DNA from: an uncultured Eubacteriales bacterium
GTDB lineage: Bacteria > Bacillota > Clostridia > Oscillospirales > Oscillospiraceae
Reading direction: 5' to 3'
Assembly (NCBI GenBank): GCA_900545515.1
Contig: UQZA01000002.1
Coordinates: 62,001-126,000 of the forward strand
DNA length: 64,000 nt
Every line of letters starts with the position of its first letter. Position 1 is the first letter of the stretch. Positions 1 through 8,881 of this stretch are shown piece by piece. The notes under the pieces are model-generated. The model had not been told where the DNA came from. It did not search any database and saw only the letters and a program-made list of their open reading frames with translations. The position numbers and the translations under genes are program-made.

Positions 1-2676
1 GTCCAGCTCCAGAACAAAGCTGCCATAGGCATAGCCAAACAAATCCTCCATGGTGACCTTCTCATCAAAGTCAAAGCCGAACCCGTTGCCAAAGGCCATT
101 TTCATCACTGCCTCTGCCGGGCCGCCCATACCGGGGGTGTATGCGGCCACCGCCGCGCCGGTGCGCAGGAGCTTGGTCACCAGCCGGAAATGGGCCAGCA
201 GAGACTGGGGATCGGGCAGCCCGGCCTCGTTGTACTGCGGCTGCAGCAGGCAGACGGTGTGACCCGCCGCCTTGAACTCATTGGATACAATGTGCTGCAC
301 CTGCTCCGTGGTGACAGCAAAGGACACCAAGGTTGGCGGCACATCCAGATCTTCAAAGGTACCGGACATAGAGTCCTTCCCACCAATGGCGGCGATTTTC
401 AAATCCTTCTGGGCCTCAAAGGCGCCCAAGAGGGCTGCCAGGGGCTGGCTCCACCGCTTGGGATCCCGGCCCACCCGCTTGAAATACTCCTGGAAGGTGA
501 GGTATACATCTTCGTAGGCTGCGCCGGTGGCCACCAGTTTGGCGGCGGACTCCACCACCGCCAAGTACGCCCCGTGATAGGGGCTCCTCTCGGTAATAAA
601 TGGGTTGTAGCCCCAGGACATGAGGGAACATGTATCGGTGTGTCCCTGCTCCAGGCTCACCTTGTGGACCATGGCCTGGATGGGGGTCTGCTGATGCTTG
701 CCGCCGAAGGGCATGAGCACAGTCCCGGCTCCAATGGTGGAGTCAAACCGCTCCGACAGGCCCCGCTTGGAGCAGGTGTTCAAGTCTGTGGCAACAGCCT
801 CCAGATTCTCCAGGAAGCCGCCAAAGACCGGCTTGGCATAGTCCCCCGGTGCATCCAGCTGAATGGTGATGTGCTTTTCTGCGCCGTTGGAGTTTAGGAA
901 TTCCCGGCTCACATCCACAATGGTGTTCCCGTTCCAGTGCATCCGCAGCCGGGGATTCTCCGTCACCGTGGCCACCACTGTGGCCTCCAGGTTTTCCCGA
1001 GCAGCCAGTTCCAGAAAGCGGTCCACATCGGAAGCAGCTACCACCACCGCCATCCGCTCCTGGGACTCTGAAATGGCCAACTCCGTGCCGTCCAGACCGT
1101 CATATTTCTTGGGCACCCGGTTCAGGTCAATTTCCAAGCCATCGGCCAGCTCGCCAATGGCCACAGAGACGCCGCCAGCGCCGAAGTCGTTGCACCGCTT
1201 GATCATTCGGGTGGCTTCGCCGTTGCGGAACAGACGTTGAAGCTTCCGCTCCTCAGGGGCGTTGCCCTTCTGAACCTCTGCTCCGCAGGTTTCCAAGGAG
1301 TGAAGGTTGTGGCTTTTGGAGGAGCCGGTTGCACCGCCGCAGCCGTCCCGGCCTGTGCGGCCGCCCAGCAAAATCACCTGGTCGCCGGGAGCGGGACATT
1401 CCCGGCGCACATTCTTCTCCGGAACGGCAGCAATTACGGCGCCAATTTCCATCCGCTTGGCCGCATAGCCCGGGTGGTAAATTTCATCCACCAAGCCGGT
1501 AGCCAGACCGATCTGATTGCCATAGGAGGAATAACCTGCGGCCGCTGTAGTCACCAGCTTCCGCTGAGGCAGCTTGCCAGGTAGGGTCTCCGACACCGGC
1601 GTCAAGGGATCCGCCGCACCGGTGACCCGCATGGCCCCATATACATAGGCCCGGCTGGCCAAAGGATCCCGAATGGCGCCGCCAATGCAGGTGGCCGCGC
1701 CGCCGAAAGGCTCAATCTCTGTGGGGTGGTTGTGGGTTTCGTTTTTGAAGAGCAAGAGCCAGGGCTGATCCTCCCCGTCCACGGTGACAGTCATATGGAC
1801 GGTGCAGGCGTTGATCTCCTCACTCTCGTCCAGTTTATCCAAATAGCCGTTTTTGCGCAGATATTTGGCCGCCAGGGTGCCGATGTCCATGAGGTTTACA
1901 GGCTTTGTTCTGCCCAATTCTTTCCGGGTCTCCAAATAGTCATTGTAGGCTGCCTGCAGCAGAGGATCTGCAAATTTCACCTGGTCAATGGTGGTGAGGA
2001 AGGTGGTATGGCGGCAGTGATCGGACCAGTAGGTGTCGATCATGCGGATTTCCGTAATGGTGGGGCAGCGGCCTTCCCGGCGGAAATAGGCCTGACAGAA
2101 GGCAATATCGTCCAGGTCCATAGCCAGGCCCAGCTTCGTCACCAGCGCCTGCAGGCCGGCCCGATCCAGATCCAGGAAGCCTTCCAAGGTTGCTACCTCT
2201 TGGGGAATGGCATAATTCATCTTTAAGGTTTCCGGTTTCTCCAACGCCGCCTCCCGGGCCTCCACCGGGTTGATGACGTACTTCTTAATGGCATCCACAT
2301 CTGCGCTGGATAGTTCACCTGCCAGCACGTACACTTTAGCGGTACGAACGGTGGGCCGCTCCCCCTGGGAGATGATCTGGATGCACTGGGCGGCGGAGTC
2401 GGCTCGCTGGTCAAACTGTCCGGGGAGGTACTCCACGGCAAAGACCGCTCCCTGGGCCTGGATGGTCTCTGAGACCGTGTCCAGCTGAGGCTCGGAAAAC
2501 ACCGTCTTCACGGCGTAGTCAAACAGGTCTTTTTCAATGTTCTCCACATCGTAGCGGTTGATGATCCGGACCCCAGTCAGGCTCCGGATTTGCAGGAGCT
2601 CTCTGGCCTCATGGAGCAGATCCGCAGCCTCCTTGGCCAGGTCCTTCTTTTTTTCTACGTAAATTCGGTAAACCAT
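1..2676 (-). CDS. purL: Phosphoribosylformylglycinamidine synthase (FGAM synthase), 3' end outside window
   Basis: Step 4 of purine synthesis: ATP-dependent conversion of FGAR plus glutamine to FGAM in the cytosol. The 892 visible residues hold the N-terminal and the two AIR-synthase-like catalytic lobes; the C-terminal glutaminase domain of this long single-chain family (about 1240 residues) would lie beyond the left edge. Key motifs are DTYWSDHCRHTTF near residue 212 and THNHPTEIEPFGGAATC near residue 312, the ATP and substrate region. The start is an ATG preceded by GGGAGG at good spacing. It is the last visible gene of the pur operon, 26 bases after purD. The single-chain form makes separate purQ and purS genes unnecessary. 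Family assignment is firm. Confidence 0.95.
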   Translation of the reverse strand, partial: MVYRIYVEKKKDLAKEAADLLHEARELLQIRSLTGVRIINRYDVENIEKDLFDYAVKTVFSEPQLDTVSETIQAQGAVFAVEYLPGQFDQRADSAAQCIQIISQGERPTVRTAKVYVLAGELSSADVDAIKKYVINPVEAREAALEKPETLKMNYAIPQEVATLEGFLDLDRAGLQALVTKLGLAMDLDDIAFCQAYFRREGRCPTITEIRMIDTYWSDHCRHTTFLTTIDQVKFADPLLQAAYNDYLETRKELGRTKPVNLMDIGTLAAKYLRKNGYLDKLDESEEINACTVHMTVTVDGEDQPWLLLFKNETHNHPTEIEPFGGAATCIGGAIRDPLASRAYVYGAMRVTGAADPLTPVSETLPGKLPQRKLVTTAAAGYSSYGNQIGLATGLVDEIYHPGYAAKRMEIGAVIAAVPEKNVRRECPAPGDQVILLGGRTGRDGCGGATGSSKSHNLHSLETCGAEVQKGNAPEERKLQRLFRNGEATRMIKRCNDFGAGGVSVAIGELADGLEIDLNRVPKKYDGLDGTELAISESQERMAVVVAASDVDRFLELAARENLEATVVATVTENPRLRMHWNGNTIVDVSREFLNSNGAEKHITIQLDAPGDYAKPVFGGFLENLEAVATDLNTCSKRGLSERFDSTIGAGTVLMPFGGKHQQTPIQAMVHKVSLEQGHTDTCSLMSWGYNPFITERSPYHGAYLAVVESAAKLVATGAAYEDVYLTFQEYFKRVGRDPKRWSQPLAALLGAFEAQKDLKIAAIGGKDSMSGTFEDLDVPPTLVSFAVTTEQVQHIVSNEFKAAGHTVCLLQPQYNEAGLPDPQSLLAHFRLVTKLLRTGAAVAAYTPGMGGPAEAVMKMAFGNGFGFDFDEKVTMEDLFGYAYGSFVLELD

Positions 2677-2702
2677 GGGGTATCCTCCCTATTACCACAA
2701 GT

Positions 2703-4286
2703 TTATTTGCTTTTGTACTGCTGCTCCAGGGAGCCCTGGAGCAGCGCCATTTGAAGTTCCGCCAGGTTGTTGGGGGCGTCCGGATCACCGTGGCGGGCCG
2801 CCCGCAGGGTCCAGTACAGGGCTTTGCCCAAGTCCCGGGCTACGCCCTGGCCCATCCAATAGAAGTAGCCGACCTGGCATTCTGCCAGAGAATAGCCTTG
2901 AAGCGCCAACTCCATGCAGCCATGAAAGCAGGTGACGAAATCGCCCTTGCAGTAGTGATTTTCAATCAGCTCATTGACCCGGTGCAACTCCGGGCAGTCC
3001 TCATAGACCCACGTGGCGGGGGGAACCGGCGCTTGCAACGCTCTGGCGCCGATGTCGCTTCTGCGGTAGGCGTTGTCGAATTGTACTTCCCCGGCCAAAC
3101 GGTAGGCCTCTGCAATGGCCTGTTCCAAAGTGTCTGCCACGGCAGTGGTGCCGGTAACCCGGCCCCCGGAAGTGACCAGTTTCCCATCCACCAGCTTGGC
3201 CCCGGCCACGTAGGTGTGAGCGGCGGCCTCCGGCGTCATGGTGAGGAGAAAGCCCTTTTCATAGGACAGGGGATAACCTCGGGAGGCGTTGATGACGCAG
3301 CAGGCGGATTTGTCCGAACACCTCACTTCCGTCTGCGCCAATGTACCAAAGGTGGTGGCCTGCATCACGGTCAGAAGGTCAGACTCCAAAAGGGGAAGCA
3401 CCACCTGGGTCTCCGGGTCGCCAAAGCGGCAGTTGTACTCAATGACCTTGGGGCCGTCCCGGGTGAGCATCAGACCAAAATACAGGCAACCGGTGAAAGG
3501 CCGTCCCTCTTCTGCCATGGCCCGGACGGTGGGCAGGAAAATTTCTTCCATACACTGCAGAGCCACCTGGGGGGTGTAGTAGGGATTGGGGGCGACTGTT
3601 CCCATGCCCCCGGTGTTGAGGCCCTGATCTCCATCCTGAGCCCGCTTATGGTCCATGGAGGATACCATAGGCTTTACGGTTTTGCCGTCCGTAAATGCCA
3701 GTACGGAAACCTCCGGTCCTTCCAGGAACTCCTCAATGACCACTGTGGAACCGCTTTTTCCAAATTTGGCATTCGCCATCATATCGGTGACTGCATTCAC
3801 AGCCTCCTCCCGGGTCTGGCAGATGAGGACGCCCTTCCCCAGGGCCAGGCCGTCGGCCTTGACCACCAGGGGAAGCGGCTGCGCCTGGACGTAGTCCAGC
3901 GCTGCCTGTAAATCAGAGAAGGTCTCATACCGGGCAGTGGGAATGTGGTACTTTTTCATCAGGTCCTTGGCAAAGGCCTTGCTGCCCTCAATGACGGCGG
4001 CGTTTTGCTTGGGTCCAAAGCAGGGCACCCCAATTTCATTCAGCCGGTCCACACAGCCCAGGACCAGGGGATCGTCCGGGGTGACCACGGCATAATCCAC
4101 AGGATGCTCCTTGACAAACTGCACAATGCCGTCCAGGTCCGTAGCGCCGATGGGCACACAGGTGGCGTCCGCAGAGATACCGCCGTTGCCGGGCAGGGCA
4201 AAAATCTCTGTGACGGCAGGGCTTTCTTTTAATTTCTTGATGATGGCGTGTTCCCGGCCGCCACCGCCAACCACTAAAATCTTCAT
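2703..4286 (-). CDS. purD: Phosphoribosylamine-glycine ligase with Sel1-like C-terminal tail
   Basis: GAR synthetase joins phosphoribosylamine and glycine using ATP (step 2). Residues 1-418 form a complete ATP-grasp PurD: VVTPDDPLVLG, VVKADGLALGKGV, NTGGMGTVAPNP and EYNCRFGDPETQ are all present, and the usual PurD end (DIGARAL) falls at about 412-418. A further 109 residues follow without a break. They contain a Sel1-like repeat (ECQVGYFYWMGQGVARDLGK, then ALYWTLRAARHG), a helical module used for protein contacts. Normal PurD is about 420-430 residues, so this is a fusion rather than a misread end. It lies 17 bases after the AICAR formyltransferase gene. The enzyme role is firm; the role of the tail is unknown. 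Confidence 0.95.
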   Translation of the reverse strand: MKILVVGGGGREHAIIKKLKESPAVTEIFALPGNGGISADATCVPIGATDLDGIVQFVKEHPVDYAVVTPDDPLVLGCVDRLNEIGVPCFGPKQNAAVIEGSKAFAKDLMKKYHIPTARYETFSDLQAALDYVQAQPLPLVVKADGLALGKGVLICQTREEAVNAVTDMMANAKFGKSGSTVVIEEFLEGPEVSVLAFTDGKTVKPMVSSMDHKRAQDGDQGLNTGGMGTVAPNPYYTPQVALQCMEEIFLPTVRAMAEEGRPFTGCLYFGLMLTRDGPKVIEYNCRFGDPETQVVLPLLESDLLTVMQATTFGTLAQTEVRCSDKSACCVINASRGYPLSYEKGFLLTMTPEAAAHTYVAGAKLVDGKLVTSGGRVTGTTAVADTLEQAIAEAYRLAGEVQFDNAYRRSDIGARALQAPVPPATWVYEDCPELHRVNELIENHYCKGDFVTCFHGCMELALQGYSLAECQVGYFYWMGQGVARDLGKALYWTLRAARHGDPDAPNNLAELQMALLQGSLEQQYKSK

Positions 4287-4303
4287 GCTGTCCTCCTAAT
4301 GGT

Positions 4304-5488
4304 TTAATGGTGGAACAGCCGCATTCCAGTAAAGGCCATAACCATGTCGTTCTTGTCGCATTCTTCGATGACCAGGTCATCCCGAATGGAACCGCCGGGC
4401 TGGGCCACGTAGCGCACACCGGACTTGAGGGCCCGCTTGATGTTGTCCGGGAAGGGGAAGAAGGCATCCGAGCCCAGGGAGACGTTCTGCCGGGTGGCCA
4501 GGAACTCCCGCTTCTCTTCCTCGGTCAGGGGCTCCGGACGCTGGGTAAAGTAGTTCTGCCAAATGCCCTCGGCGCAGACGTCCTCTTCGTTGCCGTTGAT
4601 ATAGCCGTCAATTACATTGTCCCGGTTGGGCCGGCCCAGGTCCGGCTTGAAGGGCAGGGCCAGGGTCTTGGGATGCTGCCGCAGGAACCAGGTGTCGGCT
4701 TTGGAGCCTGCCAGACGGGTGCAGTGAATCCGGGATTGCTGTCCCGCACCCACGCCAATGGCCTGGCCGTCATAGGCAAAGCAAACGGAGTTGGACTGGG
4801 TGTATTTGAGGGTGATGAGGGAGACAATCAGGTCCCGTTTTGCGCCTTCGGGCAGGTCCTTGTTCTGGGTGACGATGTGGTTCAGGAGCTCTCCGTCAAT
4901 TTTGAAGTTGTTCCGCCCCTGCTGGAAGGTGACGCCATAGACCTGCTTCTCCTCCTGCTGCGCCGGGACATAGTTCGGGTCAATGGCCACCACATTGTAG
5001 CTGCCCTTCCGCTTGGTCTTCAGGATTTCCAGGGCTTCCTCGCTGTAGCCGGGGGCAATGACCCCGTCGGACACCTCCCGGGCGATGAGGGAAGCGGTAA
5101 GGGCGTCACAGGGATCGGACAGAGCGACCCAGTCCCCAAAGGAACACATCCGGTCGGTGCCACGGGCCCGGGCATAGGCGCAAGCCAGGGGATTTTCATC
5201 CAGGCCCGCCACATCCTCCACAAAGCAGGCCTTCTTCAACTCCTCTGGCAGGGGAAGGCCCACGGCGGCGGAGGTGGGAGAGACGTGCTTAAAGGAAGTG
5301 GCGCAGGGAAGGCCTGTGGCGGTCTTCAACTCCTTGACCAGCTGATAGGAGTTCAGAGCGTCCAGGAAATTGATATAGCCGGGCCGGCCGTTCAGGATGG
5401 TTACCGGCAGGTCAGAACCGTCGGCCATATAGATTTTGGCAGGCTTCTGGTTGGGGTTACAGCCGTACTTCAGTTCAAATTCTTTCAT
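4304..5488 (-). CDS. purH: Stand-alone AICAR formyltransferase (PurH C-terminal domain type)
   Basis: This enzyme transfers a formyl group from 10-formyl-THF to AICAR to give FAICAR (step 9). The 394-residue chain matches only the formyltransferase half of bifunctional PurH; the MGS-like IMP cyclohydrolase domain is missing. The active-site region SFKHVSPTSAAVG near residues 66-78 corresponds to the KHxNP motif of the family. The second half-reaction is supplied by the PurO-type gene at 7526-8242 in the same operon. Only three bases separate it from purB upstream. The gene symbol is used for the formyltransferase activity only. Confidence 0.9.
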   Translation of the reverse strand: MKEFELKYGCNPNQKPAKIYMADGSDLPVTILNGRPGYINFLDALNSYQLVKELKTATGLPCATSFKHVSPTSAAVGLPLPEELKKACFVEDVAGLDENPLACAYARARGTDRMCSFGDWVALSDPCDALTASLIAREVSDGVIAPGYSEEALEILKTKRKGSYNVVAIDPNYVPAQQEEKQVYGVTFQQGRNNFKIDGELLNHIVTQNKDLPEGAKRDLIVSLITLKYTQSNSVCFAYDGQAIGVGAGQQSRIHCTRLAGSKADTWFLRQHPKTLALPFKPDLGRPNRDNVIDGYINGNEEDVCAEGIWQNYFTQRPEPLTEEEKREFLATRQNVSLGSDAFFPFPDNIKRALKSGVRYVAQPGGSIRDDLVIEECDKNDMVMAFTGMRLFHH

Positions 5489-5491
5489 GGT

Positions 5492-6928
5492 TTATACCCT
5501 CAATTCTACGGTTAAATTTTCATTTCCATACTGCTCCAGGAGAGGCCGTACCACATCCCGGAGGAACTCCGTCACCTGACTGCCGGAGCGGCCGGTGTAG
5601 GCCTTGGGGTCCAGCTGCTCCAGGATCTCCGCCTTGGTCAGGGGGAACATGGGGTCTGCTGCAATGCGGTCAATGAGGTCATTTTGCCCACCCTCCAGCT
5701 TTACCCGGGCGGCGGCAGCGTGAGAGTGAACCCGCAGCGCCTCATGTAGCTCCTGCCGGTTTCCGCCCCGCTTGACGGATTCCATCATGATGTTTTCCGT
5801 GGCCATAAAGGGCAGCTTCTCCATCACCCGGCGCTCTACCACCTTGTCATTGACCACCAGGCCGGAGGAGACATTCATATAGATGTTCAAAATGGCATCC
5901 ACCGCCAGGAAGGCCTCCGCCACAGAGATCCGCTTGTTGGCGGAGTCGTCCAGGGTGCGCTCAAACCACTGGGTTCCGGCGGTGAGGCCGGGGTTCAGAC
6001 TGTCGCAGATGACATACCGGGCCAGGGCGCAAATGCGTTCGGACCGCATGGGGTTGCGCTTATAGGGCATGGCGGAGGAGCCGATCTGGTTCTTTTCAAA
6101 TGGCTCTTCCATCTCCTCAAAGGACTGCAAAATCCGCAGGTCATTGGCAAATTTCATGGCGCTCTGGGCAATGCCGGACAGAGCGCCCAGGAAATAGGCG
6201 TCTACCTTCCGGGAATAGGTTTGACCCGACACCGGGACCACCCCGGCAAAGCCCATGTCCCCGGCAATGAGCCGCTCCATTTCCTTAATTTTCTCCTCGT
6301 TTCCTTCGAACAGCTCCATAAAGGAGGCCTGGGTACCGGTGGTCCCCTTGGAGCCCAGGAGCTTCAGGTTGGACAGCTGATACGCCAGATTTTCCATATC
6401 CTGGGTCAGCTCATAGATCCACAGGGTGGCCCGCTTGCCCACGGTGGTGAGCTGGGCAGGCTGCAGATGGGTATAGCCCAGGCAGGGCTGGTCCCTGTGG
6501 GCTTCGGCAAAGGCGGCCAGATTTTTCACCACCTGGGCGCACTTCTTAAGCGTCAGGCGGCTGGCCTCCCGGAGGATCACCACATCGGTGTTGTCTCCTA
6601 CATAGCAGCTGGTCGCCCCCAGGTGGATGATCCCCGCCGCCTTGGGGCACTGCTGCCCATAGGCATAGACGTGGCTCATCACATCGTGACGCACCAAACG
6701 CTCCCGCTCCTCGGCCACGGCGTAATTGATGTCGTCCTTATGCGCTTCCAGCTCTGCGATCTGCTCCTCTGTGATCTCCAGCCCCAGCTGCCGCTCCGCC
6801 TTGGCCAACGCGATCCACAGCCGCCGCCAGGTGCGGAATTTAAAATTCTCCGAGAAAATATGCTGCATCTCAGCACTGGCATACCGGGTGGACAGAGGAG
6901 AAATATAGGCGTCATGATTTCGTTCCAT
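5492..6928 (-). CDS. purB: Adenylosuccinate lyase
   Basis: PurB cleaves SAICAR to AICAR and fumarate (step 8), and adenylosuccinate to AMP and fumarate. The 478-residue protein has the fumarase/aspartase superfamily signature GSSAMPYKRNP near residue 280, the substrate-binding GATSCYVGDNTD segment and the conserved THLQPAQ. Length and order are typical of the clostridial form. It sits between the REP-associated transposase and the AICAR formyltransferase, 55 bases after the transposase stop; that gap holds no visible terminator, so it is probably still part of the purE-led transcript. Confidence 0.95.
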   Translation of the reverse strand: MERNHDAYISPLSTRYASAEMQHIFSENFKFRTWRRLWIALAKAERQLGLEITEEQIAELEAHKDDINYAVAEERERLVRHDVMSHVYAYGQQCPKAAGIIHLGATSCYVGDNTDVVILREASRLTLKKCAQVVKNLAAFAEAHRDQPCLGYTHLQPAQLTTVGKRATLWIYELTQDMENLAYQLSNLKLLGSKGTTGTQASFMELFEGNEEKIKEMERLIAGDMGFAGVVPVSGQTYSRKVDAYFLGALSGIAQSAMKFANDLRILQSFEEMEEPFEKNQIGSSAMPYKRNPMRSERICALARYVICDSLNPGLTAGTQWFERTLDDSANKRISVAEAFLAVDAILNIYMNVSSGLVVNDKVVERRVMEKLPFMATENIMMESVKRGGNRQELHEALRVHSHAAAARVKLEGGQNDLIDRIAADPMFPLTKAEILEQLDPKAYTGRSGSQVTEFLRDVVRPLLEQYGNENLTVELRV

Positions 6929-6983
6929 ACCATAACCTCGCTCTCTTAAGCTGATTGCATGTTCCGTTCTATGGTTATGTGAC

Positions 6984-7526
6984 CTACTTTCTCATAGGGG
7001 CGGACCCATGTGTCCGCCCGTCTCCAGCCTCCATAAGTCCATGCTTCACGGCCCATCGCAAAGGATTCTCTTGAATATAGGCACCGACTTCCTCAAAGTC
7101 CCTCTGGTTCCGAATCACATGGTCATAATATCCCCACTGCCACAGCCTGTTTGTAAAAGGCGGAAATCCATTTGTTTTCACGCCACGAATATAGGCATTT
7201 GTCGTTTGGGTTTTCAACCACTGTATCATTTGAGGTAGGTTGGCATTCTCTTCCCGCTCTGGTCCTCGCAAGAGGATATGCACGTGGTCCGGCATCACAA
7301 CAGATGCAATCAATTGAACCCCTTGAAATTTCTCCTCCAGCTTCTTGACCCATTGGGCCACCATCTGTCCAGGCGGGCTCGGGCGGACACATGGGTCCGC
7401 CCCTACGGACAGAATTTGAACGCTTCCCAAAAGGGGAAGCCGGTTCTGCGTGCAAAATGTGACAAAATAGACATATGCTCCAGCATAGGCAAAATCGGCA
7501 AGGCGCAGATTATGTCGCTGCTGCAT
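6984..7526 (-). CDS. REP-associated tyrosine transposase (RAYT, IS200-like Y1 family)
   Basis: A 180-residue single-strand DNA transposase-like protein. The HUH motif is visible as MPDHVHILL, the N-terminal YFVTFCTQNR is typical, and the C-terminal half has the family pattern GYYDHVIRN followed by an ENPLRW block. Two segments, VGADPCVRPSPPG near residues 42-54 and GDGRTHGSAPMRK at the end, are encoded by inverted copies of one REP palindrome, so the element's own repeats are read as protein. Its ATG overlaps the purO stop (TAATG), which implies coupled translation inside the purine operon. Such proteins are thought to process REP sequences; whether this copy is active is unknown. Confidence 0.88.
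   Translation of the reverse strand: MQQRHNLRLADFAYAGAYVYFVTFCTQNRLPLLGSVQILSVGADPCVRPSPPGQMVAQWVKKLEEKFQGVQLIASVVMPDHVHILLRGPEREENANLPQMIQWLKTQTTNAYIRGVKTNGFPPFTNRLWQWGYYDHVIRNQRDFEEVGAYIQENPLRWAVKHGLMEAGDGRTHGSAPMRK
6996..7020. repeat. REP palindrome, copy 1 (3' end of the transposase gene)
   Basis: The core is GGGCGGAC, six bases, then GTCCGCCC: an 8-bp perfect stem. It lies over the last codons of the transposase gene, in opposite orientation to copy 2 about 380 bases away. REP sequences next to a RAYT gene are its presumed substrates. Confidence 0.85.
7381..7405. repeat. REP palindrome, copy 2 (inside the transposase gene)
   Basis: This is the exact reverse complement of the 22-base core of copy 1, plus two or three further flanking bases. 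It lies inside the transposase reading frame and adds residues between the N-terminal strand and the HUH motif without breaking the frame. Confidence 0.85.
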
Positions 7527-8242
7527 TACTGCCCACGATGCCGGTTTACAATCCGGCTCTCCGTCTCTCCAGTCTCCAGGTTGACAAAGGCCGTATACAG
7601 AGAAACCTTGTTATCCTCGTTCAGGCTCTCCCAGATGGCCTGGGTGAACTGGTCCAGGGTCCCTGTAATGGCCACTGGCCGTGGTTCACCGCAGAAGGAG
7701 GGCAAGGGAGCGCCGTCAGATTCATAGGTGTGGATCAGGTGCCCCATTCCCGCCTTGGGGGCGTCAAAGGTGAAGTAATTTCGGACGCAGCAGCTGGGGT
7801 CGCCTTGCAGGGACTTCAGAATGCTGAGAACATAGGAACCGCAGGGAAACAGAATGCCCGAAATCCTGGGTGTGTAATTGGGGCCGTCGGGCTCAAACTC
7901 CCGGGTATTGAGGGCCTCCACATAGCTCTCCCCCTCCAGCATAAAGTCCCGGAGGGTATCGGTTTGGTCGCCATTGGTCACAATGGTGGTGATGCCATCC
8001 TCATCGGCAATTCGGCGGACCGGATGATAGATGATGAGGGAAGGGTCTGTCATTTTGGCCGGGTCAAAGGCCTGGGTCCGGATGCCGTCTTCGGTCTCCA
8101 CAAAGATTCGGTTCCGGCTGTTTTCGCTGCGTCCCATAATAAAGTAAGCGATGACGGCGGACTTTCCGTCTTCGCTCCGGCCCAGAAGAACGCCGCGGCC
8201 GGGATATGCATTGCCCTTTAGGAGGGCGGACAGATCATACAT
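7526..8242 (-). CDS. purO: IMP cyclohydrolase, PurO type
   Basis: This enzyme closes FAICAR to IMP, the last step of the de novo route. The 238-residue protein resembles the archaeal-type PurO family (IMP_cyclohyd), unrelated to the PurH N-terminal domain. Visible family features are the N-terminal GNAYPGRGVLLGRS, the central GPNYTPRISG and the C-terminal YTAFVNLETGE segments. It lies 21 bases after purN and its stop codon overlaps the transposase start. With the stand-alone formyltransferase at 4304-5488 it replaces bifunctional PurH. Assignment by family resemblance is strong. Confidence 0.88.
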   Translation of the reverse strand: MYDLSALLKGNAYPGRGVLLGRSEDGKSAVIAYFIMGRSENSRNRIFVETEDGIRTQAFDPAKMTDPSLIIYHPVRRIADEDGITTIVTNGDQTDTLRDFMLEGESYVEALNTREFEPDGPNYTPRISGILFPCGSYVLSILKSLQGDPSCCVRNYFTFDAPKAGMGHLIHTYESDGAPLPSFCGEPRPVAITGTLDQFTQAIWESLNEDNKVSLYTAFVNLETGETESRIVNRHRGQ

Positions 8243-8263
8243 GATAGACCTCCTGATATTGAA

Positions 8264-8881
8264 TTATCTTGTGTTGGATGGGGAAGTGGCAATCTGCCGG
8301 GCCACCAGTTCAGCTGCCTGGGGCAGGAGAATCCACTCTGCCTGTTCCATAACCCGGCGCTGCAGGGTTTCCGGCGTGTCCTCCGGCAGGACCTCCACAG
8401 CCTTTTGCAAAAGAATTGGGCCGCCGTCGGGAATCTCATTGACAAAATGAACCGTCGCGCCGGTTACCTTCACGCCCCTGGAAAGCGCTGCCTCATGGAC
8501 GTGGAGGCCATAAAATCCCTCTCCGCAGAAAGCGGGAATCAGGCTGGGATGGATATTCAAAATGCGATTGGGCCACTTTTTTGTGAAGTTTTCTGACAGA
8601 ATACTCATAAATCCCGCCAGAATGATCATGTCGATGCCGTCCAGCTCCAGAATCCCCTGGAGCCTGTGTTCGAAGGCAGCTTGAGAGCCGCACTCCTTCT
8701 TGGACACCACGGCTGCGGGAACACCAGCACCCTTGGCCCGCTCTAGGGCATAGGCCCCAGCATGGTTGGACACCACCAGGGCAATCTCGCCGTGGGGGAT
8801 GCGACCGGCGGTCTGTGCATCCAGAAGGGCCTGGAGATTGGTGCCGCCGCCGGAGACTAAAACCGCAATTCTCGTCTTCAT
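8264..8881 (-). CDS. purN: Phosphoribosylglycinamide formyltransferase (10-formyl-THF dependent)
   Basis: PurN formylates GAR to FGAR (step 3). The 205-residue protein is of normal length. It shows the N-terminal nucleotide-fold motif VLVSGGGTNLQALL, and the active-site block NIHPSLIPAF near residue 106 carries the catalytic Asn and His, with the partner Asp in the EIPDGGPIL region. It overlaps purM by four bases (ATGA), so the two are translationally coupled. Confidence 0.95.
   Translation of the reverse strand: MKTRIAVLVSGGGTNLQALLDAQTAGRIPHGEIALVVSNHAGAYALERAKGAGVPAAVVSKKECGSQAAFEHRLQGILELDGIDMIILAGFMSILSENFTKKWPNRILNIHPSLIPAFCGEGFYGLHVHEAALSRGVKVTGATVHFVNEIPDGGPILLQKAVEVLPEDTPETLQRRVMEQAEWILLPQAAELVARQIATSPSNTR

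Noticed and set aside
4307..5515. A 402-codon plus-strand frame opposite the AICAR formyltransferase.
   Set aside because: It has no family similarity and is fully opposite a certain enzyme gene; similar shadows occur at 2751-3911 and 12369-13730.
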